A stretch of 64,000 bases of DNA, from positions 124,001-188,000 of the forward strand of contig NZ_BBJH01000002.1 of assembly GCF_000739775.1 (NCBI RefSeq), written 5' to 3'. The notes beneath the pieces are model-generated. The model was not told where the DNA came from, did no database searches, and saw nothing but the letters and a program-made list of their open reading frames with translations. The position numbers were made by a program, and so were the translations under genes. The stretch comes from Paraburkholderia heleia NBRC 101817. Its GTDB lineage: Bacteria; Pseudomonadota; Gammaproteobacteria; Burkholderiales; Burkholderiaceae. Positions 16,084 through 24,039 of the stretch are shown in pieces (position 1 is the stretch's first letter; the number at the start of each line of letters is the position of its first letter).

Positions 16084-17205
16084 ATGTTCCGGCACCATCA
16101 TTTTGTCTACACACTGAGCCTGGCTTCGCTCGCCCTCGCGGCGTGCGGCGAGCGGCCTGCCGCTGATCCGCGTACCGAGGCGCCGCTCGTGCGAACGAGC
16201 GTCGTTCACAGCGCGGCGGGCGCGAGCCGGTCGTTTTCGGGTGTCGTCGGCGCCCGCGTTCAGAGCGATCTCGGTTTCCGGGTTCAGGGCAAGGTCATCG
16301 AGCGTCTGGTCGATGCCGGCCAGACGGTCAAGCGCGGCCAGCCGCTGATGCGCATCGATCCGATCGATCTGGGATTGCAGGCTCGCTCGCAACAGGAACT
16401 CGTGGACGCCGCCCAGGCGCGCGCCACGCAGACGGCCGCCGACGAGGCGCGCTATCGGGACCTCGTTGCGGCAGGCGCAGTGTCGGCGTCGACCTACGAG
16501 CAGCTCAAGGCGGCCGCCGATGCCGCCCAGGCGCAACTCGTCGCGGCGAAGGCGCAGGCGGTGCTCGCCAGCAACGCGTCCGGATACGCGGTCCTCATGG
16601 CGGACGCCGACGGCGTGGTGGTCGAGACGCTGGCCGAGCCGGGCCAGGTGGTCGCAGCGGGGCAGATCGTCGTGCGGCTCGCGCATGCCGGACCCCGCGA
16701 GGCCGTCGTCCAGCTTCCCGAGACGCTGCGTCCCGCGCCGGGCTCGATCGCCGAGGCGACGCTGTATGGCGCGGTCACGAAGCCGGTGCCTGCCGCCTTG
16801 CGTCAGCTCTCCGATTCCGCCGACCGGCTGACGCGAACCTACGAGGCCCGGTACGTGCTCGAGGGCGCGCTGTCGAATGCGCCGCTCGGCGCAACCGTGA
16901 CACTCAATCTCGCCGGCATCGCCTGCGAGGCGCAGGCCGCGATGGAGGTGCCGGCCGGCGCCTTGTTCGATCCGGGCACGGGCACCGGCGTCTGGACCGT
17001 CGACCGGGCGCAGTCGCGGGCGAGCTGGCACTCGGTCCGCGTCACGGCTTTGAGCGACGACACTGCGACGGTGACCGGCGATCTTCACGAAGGCGACCAG
17101 GTCGTAGCGCTCGGCGCCCAATTGATTCACGACGGAGAACGCGTGCGCGTCGCCCAGGACGCGGTGGCGACAGGGTCGGTCTCGCGGGAAGGAGCAGCGC
17201 AATGA
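16084..17205 (+). CDS. RND efflux periplasmic adaptor (membrane fusion lipoprotein)
   Basis: 373 aa. It begins with a short signal peptide and lipobox (SLASLALAACGERP), so it is probably anchored in the inner membrane by lipid. The lipoyl-like domain opens with the usual VVGARVQSDLGFRVQGKVIERLVDAGQTV strand order (quoted in parts: LGFRVQGKVIERL). An alpha-hairpin region (about 95-165) and beta-barrel follow. It bridges the inner-membrane pump and the NodT-like outer-membrane channel. Its stop overlaps the pump's start by 4 nt, so the two are translationally coupled. Confidence 0.88.
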   Translation: MFRHHHFVYTLSLASLALAACGERPAADPRTEAPLVRTSVVHSAAGASRSFSGVVGARVQSDLGFRVQGKVIERLVDAGQTVKRGQPLMRIDPIDLGLQARSQQELVDAAQARATQTAADEARYRDLVAAGAVSASTYEQLKAAADAAQAQLVAAKAQAVLASNASGYAVLMADADGVVVETLAEPGQVVAAGQIVVRLAHAGPREAVVQLPETLRPAPGSIAEATLYGAVTKPVPAALRQLSDSADRLTRTYEARYVLEGALSNAPLGATVTLNLAGIACEAQAAMEVPAGALFDPGTGTGVWTVDRAQSRASWHSVRVTALSDDTATVTGDLHEGDQVVALGAQLIHDGERVRVAQDAVATGSVSREGAAQ

Positions 17206-20200
17206 GCGGCTTCAATTTATCGGCGCTCGCGGTGCGGGAGCGCTCGGTCACTCTGTTTCTGATCATCCTGATCTCCATCGCGGGCATCGTGGCCTTTTTC
17301 AAACTGGGGCGGGCCGAAGACCCGCCGTTCACCGTCAAGTCGATGACGGTCATCACGGCCTGGCCGGGCGCCACCGCGCAGGAAATGCAGGATCAGGTGG
17401 CTGAGCCGCTCGAGAAGCGTATGCAGGAATTGCGCTGGTACGACCGCACAGAGACCTACACGCGTCCGGGGCTGGCCTTCACCACTGTGACCCTGCTCGA
17501 CAGCACGCCGCCCGCGGACGTGCCCGAGGAGTTCTACCAGGCGCGCAAAAAACTCTCGGACGAAGCAAGCAGCCTCCCGCCTGGCGTCATCGGTCCGCTC
17601 GTGAATGATGAGTACTCCGATGTCACGTTCGCGCTGTTCGCGCTCAAGGCGAAAGGCGAGCCGCAGCGACTGCTGGTGCGCGACGCGGAGGAACTGCGCC
17701 AGCGGCTCCTTCACGTGCCAGGCGTCAAGAAGGTGAATATCATCGGCGAGCAGGCCGAACGGATCTATGTGTCGTTCTCGCACGACCGCCTCGCGACGCT
17801 CGGCGTGACACCGCAGGATATCTTCGCCGCCCTGAATAACCAGAACGTGCTGACGCCTGCCGGCTCGATCGATACACAAGGCGCGCAGGTTTTCATTCGT
17901 GTCGAAGGCGCGTTCGACAAACTGCAGACCATTCGTGACACACCGATCGTCGTTCAGGGTCGCACGCTGAAACTCTCGGACGTTGCGACCGTCGAGCGCG
18001 GTTACGAAGACCCGGCCACGTTCCAGATTCGCAATAACGGCGAACCGGCGCTGCTGCTCGGCGTCGTGATGCGGGACGGCTGGAACGGGCTCAGCCTTGG
18101 GCGGGCGCTCGACAAGGAAGTCGCGTCGGTCAACGCCGGACTGCCGCTGGGCATGAGTCTCACGAAGGTGACCGACCAGGCCGTCAATATCCATTCGGCG
18201 ATCGACGAGTTCATGGTCAAGTTCTTCGTTGCGCTGCTCGTGGTGATGGTCGTGAGCTTCGCGAGCATGGGCTGGCGCGTCGGCATCGTGGTGTCGGCTG
18301 CGGTGCCGCTGACGCTCGCGGGGGTGTTCGTCGTCATGGCCGCAACGGGCAAGAGCTTTGACCGCATCACACTGGGTTCGCTGATTCTCGCGCTGGGGCT
18401 GCTCGTCGACGACGCGATCATCGCCATCGAGATGATGGTCGTGAAAATGGAGGAAGGCTATAGCCGCGTTCAGGCGTCGGCATATGCGTGGAGCCACACG
18501 GCGGCGCCGATGCTGTCCGGCACGCTAGTCACGGCCATCGGCTTCATGCCGAATGGCTTCGCGCGCTCGACGGCGGGCGAATACACGAGCAACATGTTCT
18601 GGATCGTCGGCATTGCGCTGATGACTTCATGGATCGTGGCCGTCGTGTTCACGCCGTATCTCGGCGTCAAGCTGTTGCCCGATATTCCCGTGATCGAAGG
18701 CGGTCACGGCGCGATCTACAACACGCCGAACTACCAGCGTTTTCGCGCGTTCCTGGGGCGTGCGATCCGACGAAAGTGGCTGGTCGCTGGCATTGTGGTG
18801 GGCGCGTTCGCGATCGCCGTGATGGGCATGGGGCTGGTGAAAAAGCAGTTCTTCCCGACCTCCGATCGCCCTGAAGTGCTCGTGGAAGTGCAGATGCCGT
18901 ATGGCACGTCGATCGAACAGACCTCCGCTGCGACGGAAAAAGTCGAGGCGTGGCTCGCGAAGCAGCCGGAAGCGAAGATCGTGACGTCGTACATTGGACA
19001 GGGCGCGCCGCGCTTCTATCTGGCGATGTCGCCGGAATTGCCCGATTCGTCTTTCGCGAAGATGGTGATCCGCACGAACGACGAGAAGCAGCGTGAGGCG
19101 CTCAAATTCCGTCTGCGCAAAGTCATCGCCGAAGGGCTGGTGCCCGGAGCGCAGGTTCGCGTCACCCAACTGGTGTTCGGCCCTTACTCGCCTTACCCCG
19201 TTGCGTTCCGGGTCATGGGCCCGGACGCCGGAACCTTGCGCACCATCGCCGCGCAGGTCGAACGGACCATGAATGCCAGCCCGATGATGCGAACGGTGAA
19301 CGCCGACTGGGGCCCGCGCGTGCCCACGGTGCATTTCACGCTCGATCAAAATCGGCTCGGTGCATTTGGCTTGACGTCGAGTTCCGTCGCGCAGCAACTG
19401 CAATTCCTGCTGACCGGCATTCCGGTCACGCACGTGCGTGAGGACATTCGGTCGGTGGAACTCGTCGCGAGGTCGGCAGGCGAGATCCGGCTCGATCCGC
19501 AGCGTATCGACGGATTTACGTTGATCGGCTCGGCGGGGCAGCGCGTGCCGCTCTCGCAGGTCGGCAAGGTCGGCATCCGCATGGAAGATCCGGTTCTTCG
19601 CCGCCGCGATCGCACGCCGACGATCACCGTGCGCGGCGATACCGCGGAAGGACTACAGCCTCCCGATGTGTCGACGGCGATGCTCGCGCAACTTCAGCCG
19701 ATTATTGCAAAGTTGCCGGACGGTTATCGGATCGAGGAAGCCGGCTCCATCGAGGAGGCCAACAAGGCGACGAAGGCGCTCGCGCCGCTGTTTCCGATCA
19801 TGATCGCGCTGACGCTGCTCATCATCATTTTTCAGACGCGCTCGATTGCCGCGACCCTGATGGTGTTTGCGACCAGTCCGCTGGGTCTGATTGGCGTCGT
19901 GCCGACGTTGCTTCTGTTCAATCAGCCATTCGGGATCAATGCGCTGGTGGGACTCATCGCGCTCTCCGGCATCCTGATGCGCAATACGCTCATTCTGATC
20001 GGCCAGATCGAACAGAACGCGCGCGAAGGCATGACGCCGTTCGACGCGGTGGTGGAGGCCACGATCCAGCGCTCGAGGCCGGTGATTCTGACCGCGCTCG
20101 CCGCGATGCTCGCCTTCATTCCGTTGACGCACTCTGTGTTCTGGGGCACGTTGGCCTATACGCTGATTGGCGGGACTTTTGCTGGAACGATTCTGACGCT

Positions 20201-20300
20201 GGTGTTTCTGCCTGCGATGTATTCGATCTGGTTCAAGATCCGGCCCGAAGCGGGGGAAAGCCACTCCTCGCTCGAACCGAGCGCCAGTGCGATTACGTAG
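17202..20300 (+). CDS. RND-family efflux pump, inner-membrane permease
   Basis: 1032 aa, normal for AcrB/MexB-like pumps. It has one N-terminal membrane helix, a large periplasmic loop, a block of helices, a second periplasmic loop and a final block, giving 12 in total. The proton-relay TM4 motif is present (LILALGLLVDDAIIAIEMMV). The N-terminus (LSALAVRERSVTLFLIILIS) and the KLGRAEDPPFTVKSM stretch suit the cation/drug pumps paired with single adaptors, as opposed to the heavy-metal CusA group. It takes energy from the proton gradient. No missing catalytic residue was noticed. Confidence 0.92.
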   Translation: MSGFNLSALAVRERSVTLFLIILISIAGIVAFFKLGRAEDPPFTVKSMTVITAWPGATAQEMQDQVAEPLEKRMQELRWYDRTETYTRPGLAFTTVTLLDSTPPADVPEEFYQARKKLSDEASSLPPGVIGPLVNDEYSDVTFALFALKAKGEPQRLLVRDAEELRQRLLHVPGVKKVNIIGEQAERIYVSFSHDRLATLGVTPQDIFAALNNQNVLTPAGSIDTQGAQVFIRVEGAFDKLQTIRDTPIVVQGRTLKLSDVATVERGYEDPATFQIRNNGEPALLLGVVMRDGWNGLSLGRALDKEVASVNAGLPLGMSLTKVTDQAVNIHSAIDEFMVKFFVALLVVMVVSFASMGWRVGIVVSAAVPLTLAGVFVVMAATGKSFDRITLGSLILALGLLVDDAIIAIEMMVVKMEEGYSRVQASAYAWSHTAAPMLSGTLVTAIGFMPNGFARSTAGEYTSNMFWIVGIALMTSWIVAVVFTPYLGVKLLPDIPVIEGGHGAIYNTPNYQRFRAFLGRAIRRKWLVAGIVVGAFAIAVMGMGLVKKQFFPTSDRPEVLVEVQMPYGTSIEQTSAATEKVEAWLAKQPEAKIVTSYIGQGAPRFYLAMSPELPDSSFAKMVIRTNDEKQREALKFRLRKVIAEGLVPGAQVRVTQLVFGPYSPYPVAFRVMGPDAGTLRTIAAQVERTMNASPMMRTVNADWGPRVPTVHFTLDQNRLGAFGLTSSSVAQQLQFLLTGIPVTHVREDIRSVELVARSAGEIRLDPQRIDGFTLIGSAGQRVPLSQVGKVGIRMEDPVLRRRDRTPTITVRGDTAEGLQPPDVSTAMLAQLQPIIAKLPDGYRIEEAGSIEEANKATKALAPLFPIMIALTLLIIIFQTRSIAATLMVFATSPLGLIGVVPTLLLFNQPFGINALVGLIALSGILMRNTLILIGQIEQNAREGMTPFDAVVEATIQRSRPVILTALAAMLAFIPLTHSVFWGTLAYTLIGGTFAGTILTLVFLPAMYSIWFKIRPEAGESHSSLEPSASAIT

Positions 20301-20478
20301 AGCTGGCCACTCTTCGATACCACGGATACTGTCGGAGACCGGCGCCGCGCGACCTTGGCGACGTAGCCATCCGGCCGCGGCTGAGTTCACCAGTCGTCCA
20401 GCTCACGCGAACCGGTCGCCCCAGTTTTGCAACCAAAGATCGTTCGCTCGTCAATGAAGGCCGGCAACGGCTGCGATT

Positions 20479-21162
20479 TCAGGCGAATGCCGGCTGGCTC
20501 TTGACGCTCGGGCGTTCGCGCATTCTCGCGTACCAGGCGAGAAGGGCTTCGCACTCTGCGGGTACCGGCAGCTTCACGATCGACGCAAAGACCAGGCCGC
20601 CAATGACGGTGATGTCGGCCATCGAGAACGCATCCCCGGCGACAAACGGCTGCTTTTTCAGGACGTCATTGAAGTAGTGCATGCCCCTGAGGGCTTTGTC
20701 GCGCTGACGAAACCCCCATTCGGCGTTTTGATAGCGCTCGACTTCAGGTCCTAGTCCAGGCGTGGCGTGGTGGAAATAGACACTGATGGCGTCGAGTAAC
20801 TCCAGTTCGGCGCGCTTGCTCATCATGTGGATCACGCCCTTGTCGAGCGGTGTTTTACCGGTCAGCGTGGGTGCACCATCGAGCGTATCGAGGTATTCGG
20901 TAATCGCGGTGCATTCGGCGATGCAGGTTCCGTCATTGAGCTCGAGGACCGGCAGCGTACCCGAGTAGTTTTTTCCTGAGATGAAATCGGGCCTTTTGTG
21001 TTCCCCTCTGTAGAGATCCACCGTGACAAACTCGACACGCGATTGCAGATTCTTTTCGGCCAAAGCGATGCGCACGCGTGTTGGATAGGGTCCCGTGGGG
21101 AAATCGTAAATCGTCATGATCGGGAGCTGGGTTGAATCGGAATTGACGATGCCTGATGTCAT
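20479..21162 (-). CDS. glutathione S-transferase
   Basis: 227 aa from ATG 21162, preceded by AGAGGT. The thioredoxin-fold N-terminal domain begins MTIYDFPTGPYPTRVRIALA and contains the cis-Pro segment GTLPVLEL and the glutathione-binding ECTAITEYLD motif. The all-helical C-terminal domain runs from about 110 to 220 (FVAGDAFSMADITVIGGLVF carries the N-capping S/T-x-x-D box). It is cytoplasmic and conjugates or reduces electrophiles. It is divergent from a TetR gene across a perfect palindrome, so it is probably induced by the compound it detoxifies. Confidence 0.9.
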   Translation of the reverse strand: MTSGIVNSDSTQLPIMTIYDFPTGPYPTRVRIALAEKNLQSRVEFVTVDLYRGEHKRPDFISGKNYSGTLPVLELNDGTCIAECTAITEYLDTLDGAPTLTGKTPLDKGVIHMMSKRAELELLDAISVYFHHATPGLGPEVERYQNAEWGFRQRDKALRGMHYFNDVLKKQPFVAGDAFSMADITVIGGLVFASIVKLPVPAECEALLAWYARMRERPSVKSQPAFA

Positions 21163-21226
21163 GCTTACCTCTACGGGTGGCGGGTACTCGGGATCGGAGG
21201 AAACGGGGATTATCCCCGGCTATCTA

Positions 21227-21242
21227 CCTAACGTTCGTTAGG
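21227..21242. promoter_or_regulatory. TetR operator between GST and TetR genes
   Basis: CCTAACG-TT-CGTTAGG is a perfect 16-bp palindrome. It lies 64 bp upstream of the GST start and 62 bp upstream of the TetR start, inside an A/T-rich promoter segment (TTTACCATAAAAGGTATAAT follows). Position and symmetry make it the obvious operator for the adjacent repressor. Confidence 0.78.
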
Positions 21243-21304
21243 TTTACCATAAAAGGTATAATTCGCTGTGTCAACAGTCATTCCAGTTTGCGGAGGCGGC
21301 CGTA

Positions 21305-21880
21305 GTGAAGAACGATTCAGGTTTGAGCTCGAGGGAACGAATCCTGGTGGCCGCCACAAAGATTGCGCAAGCGCACGGCTATAGCGGCCTGAATTTTCGT
21401 GATCTTGCTGAAGCTGTCGGCATCAAGGCTGCGAGCATCTATCATCACTTCGCAAGCAAGTCCGATCTCGGAGCAGCGGTGGCGAGGCGTTATTGGGAGG
21501 ATTCGGAAGCCACTCTGAATGCACTTTTGGCCGAATCCGCAGATCCGGTCGACTGTCTGCGCCGCTACCCAGAAACGTTTCGCAGGGCGCTGAAGAGCGG
21601 TAATCGCATCTGTCTCTGCAGTTTCATGGCTGCGGAATCTGATGACTTGCCGGAAGCGGTGACGAAAGAGGTCCGAGCTTTTGCAGATGTGAATGTTGCG
21701 TGGTTGAGCAAGGTGTTATCCGCCACGGCCATTGCCAGCGCCGAGGAGCGCGAGGGACGTGCCCGAGCAATCTTCGCAGCCGTCGCCGGCGCTCAACTCA
21801 TCGCCAGAAGCCGCGCGGATATCGCCGTCTACGATGGGTTAATTGAAAGCTACCGTATTGCGGGTCTTTTGCCGGTATAG
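21305..21880 (+). CDS. TetR/AcrR-family repressor
   Basis: 191 aa from GTG 21305, with GGAGG nine bases upstream. The HTH spans about residues 10-55 (RERILVAATKIAQAHGYSGL, then AVGIKAASIYHHFASKSDLG). The C-terminal domain is short but complete, containing the RICLCSFMAAES segment seen in the YxaF/LmrA-like TetR subgroup with a cysteine pair. It is divergent from the glutathione S-transferase gene and most likely controls it through the palindrome at 21227-21242. The cysteines could sense electrophiles directly, which is an inference. Confidence 0.86.
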   Translation: MKNDSGLSSRERILVAATKIAQAHGYSGLNFRDLAEAVGIKAASIYHHFASKSDLGAAVARRYWEDSEATLNALLAESADPVDCLRRYPETFRRALKSGNRICLCSFMAAESDDLPEAVTKEVRAFADVNVAWLSKVLSATAIASAEEREGRARAIFAAVAGAQLIARSRADIAVYDGLIESYRIAGLLPV

Positions 21881-22084
21881 CAGTCGAAAAAAGTCGGTAC
21901 GGCGCCTGGTGGCCTCCAAGGCGCAGGGGCCGGATGGGCGAAGCGAGCGATATCGTCGCAGCGGTGCGATTTCCGCCGACTGACGCGATTCGCGGTATAT
22001 GTTGGGCGCGGAGCAGGTGGTCGACGGCAGCGTTACGCTGCTCTAATGTCCCGGTCCACGAGCTCCTCCTATTGGTGATCGCAC

Positions 22085-22600
22085 ATGTATAGCTATCCGA
22101 AAATCGAACAGTCTGATTTGCCGCCGGCCTCGCAGCTGAGTTCGTCGTACGGCCGGGCCGATTTCGCGGACGCGTTCTCCGTGGATCTGCCGGAAAGAAC
22201 AGGCTACGACGTAGAGGCGCTGGCACGACACGTCTTTGCCAACCAGCCCGCATGGATTGCGATGCTGCTGGGAATCCGGGACACGCTCGTGCGGCCGCTC
22301 GGCTTGAAGACAACGGTTGACTTCAAGGAGAAAGGAGGAGAGAGGGTCAGCCTGTTTCATGTATTCGAACGATCGGATGACGAGATCGTTCTCGGCGAGG
22401 ATGACACGCATCTGGATTTCCGCGTGTCGGTCCTCGTGCAGCCGTCATCCCACAGTCGGTCCCGCCTCACCGTGACGACGCTCGTTTTCTACAATCGTCC
22501 GCTGGGCCGAGCCTACATTACGCTCATCGCACCTTTTCATCGGGCTGTTGTCCGAGCCTCGCTCGATCGGGCGCAGCGGACAGGTTGGCCCGATGCATAA
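22085..22600 (+). CDS. DUF2867 family protein
   Basis: 171 aa without signal peptide or membrane segments. The layout (YSYPKIEQSDLPPASQLS; DFADAFSVDLP; a central WIAMLLGIRDTLVRPLGLK; FYNRPLGRAYITLIAPFHR near the end) is that of DUF2867 proteins, an uncharacterised family of small beta-rich cytoplasmic proteins. The final helix before the end (IAPFHRAVVRASLDRA) is conserved in the family. It stands alone, 200 bp after the TetR gene, with only a weak ribosome site. Confidence 0.75.
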   Translation: MYSYPKIEQSDLPPASQLSSSYGRADFADAFSVDLPERTGYDVEALARHVFANQPAWIAMLLGIRDTLVRPLGLKTTVDFKEKGGERVSLFHVFERSDDEIVLGEDDTHLDFRVSVLVQPSSHSRSRLTVTTLVFYNRPLGRAYITLIAPFHRAVVRASLDRAQRTGWPDA

Positions 22601-22763
22601 TGGCCGTCCACTGAACTGTTTGAATTCCGAAGTATCGAAGAGCGCGTTACCGACCGTTACACACGAGCGCGGATGGTTTCAGTTGCCGGCAGGTCGAGCG
22701 ACTATGCTTCAAATGGCCGTTTCACAGTCGGTGCGAACTGGCGAACCGACGGGGAGTTACACC

Positions 22764-23048
22764 ATGAAGCACGCAATCCCGCTGGCGATCGCTGCGGCCG
22801 TCTACGCACCCGCGTCAGCTTTGGCTCAAGCTGGTATGGGTAGCTATTACACGCCGATTCCACCGCCACCGCCGCCGGTGGTCTACCAATCCCGCTTTGC
22901 TCCACCGGGTGCCTATGGGGCGCCGGGTACCTACGTCTATCAGACCAGTCCACCGCCGGTCGTGTATCGGGGGCCGCCGGGCGGCTACCGCTATGGCAAT
23001 GGGCAGGGCGGTGGTTGGCATAGGGACTGGGAACACCATCACAGGTGA
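22764..23048 (+). CDS. small secreted Pro/Gly/Tyr-rich protein
   Basis: 94 aa from ATG 22764, with GGGGAG upstream. Residues 1-22 form a signal peptide (MKHAIPLAIAAAVYAPASAL, then AQ). The mature part is low complexity: a run of six prolines, repeated PPPVVY and PGAYGAPGTY-like units, a GNGQGGG segment, and an end rich in His and aromatic residues (WHRDWEHHHR). This is the pattern of short periplasmic or surface proteins common in Burkholderia with no known function. The His-rich tail could bind metal. No family is assigned. Confidence 0.65.
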   Translation: MKHAIPLAIAAAVYAPASALAQAGMGSYYTPIPPPPPPVVYQSRFAPPGAYGAPGTYVYQTSPPPVVYRGPPGGYRYGNGQGGGWHRDWEHHHR

Positions 23049-23138
23049 TGAAGACAGGCGAGCGAGGCATTCCGGACGTGGATGGCGAGACTGCGTAACG
23101 AACAGTTTAGGGGCTCGTGGCCGCGAGGCATCTCATGA

Positions 23139-23213
23139 TGATTGCAGTAATTTTCATGAAATTGCTGCAATCATGAGTTCGCGTTTGCAGTAGAATTCAA
23201 AAAAATACTGCAA
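23139..23213. promoter_or_regulatory. two nested inverted repeats sharing a TTGCAGTA half-site
   Basis: TGATTGCAGTAATTT (23139-23153) and AAATTGCTGCAATCA (23159-23173) pair over 15 bases with one mismatch. TTGCAGTA (23185-23192) and TACTGCAA (23206-23213) pair perfectly. In all, four half-sites of TTGCAGTA type occur within 75 bp of A/T-rich DNA, ending 9 bp before the start of the broken gene at 23223. This looks like an operator array for a dimeric or tetrameric repressor. Confidence 0.5.
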
Positions 23214-23222
23214 TTTTCTGGC

Positions 23223-23860
23223 ATGCGCGGACTCCCTCTTTACCAGCGCCACGATCAGGCATTTTGCTCCCAGTATGCGAACGTCGCGCTCGCCAGCTAG
23301 CGCTGAACGGTGTGCCCTCGGGCGGCCTGCTCGAAATCCTGAAAGAGACGGGAATCGACTTCGTGCCGGTGCCGGGGTTCAACAGGGGCGATCCGCCAAC
23401 GTCGTTCAAACAGGCGGGGCGGACGCGTTTTCACGTCGATCTGCTAGTGCCTTCGAAGGGCAACACGTTTCCGACCGTCGCCGTTCCAGAGCTTGGCGCG
23501 CATGCGAGCGGCATGCCTTATCTCGCCTATCTGCTCGGCGAGTCACACATGGGCACGCTGCTTTCAAGGCACGGCGCGGTGCCGGTTCGCGTGCCGGACC
23601 CCGCACGCTTCGCGATCCACAAGATCCTCGTTTCACGCTTGCGCACCAACATGCTGGTCAAGTCGCAGAAGGATATCCAGCAGGCGTGCGTGATGCTCGC
23701 GATGCTCGGCGAACACAGAAGCGGCGACATCGAACTCGCCTGCTCGAATCTCCCAAGGTCCGCGCGCCCGATGGTTCGCCGTGCGTTGCCCAAGGTACGC
23801 AGCACGCTCGAAGCACATGAGGGCGCACTATTCGAACTCGAGGAAGGCATCGGCGCCTGA
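23223..23860 (+). pseudogene. GSU2403-type nucleotidyltransferase-fold protein, internally deleted
   Basis: ATG 23223 opens a frame reading RGLPLYQRHDQAFCSQYANV, which fits the first 20 residues of GSU2403-family proteins; it ends at a TAG soon after. In another frame from 23264 about 198 residues follow that fit the C-terminal half (GGLLEILKETGIDFVPVPGF; TSFKQAGRTRFHVDLLVPS; GMPYLAYLLGESHMGTLLSR). About 100-150 residues between them, including the nucleotidyltransferase core, are gone, and the junction is out of frame. Some family members act as toxins in AbiEii-like type IV toxin-antitoxin pairs; no antitoxin gene is beside this one. The C-terminal half could only be made from a TTG without a ribosome site. 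Confidence 0.55.
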
Positions 23861-24039
23861 CACGCCTCGCCGCACCGAATTGTCCGCATCCGCCGTGCGA
23901 ACCACACACCGCTCCGGCCTTTTACCACACCAGGTCAAAAAGCTGCGGCTCGAAGCCGTCCCGGTGAATCTATTTCCACGCATCGGTTCCCACCAAAATG
24001 ATCGCCGCGCTGCGGGAAGTGGCGGGCGATGCCGTTGAC

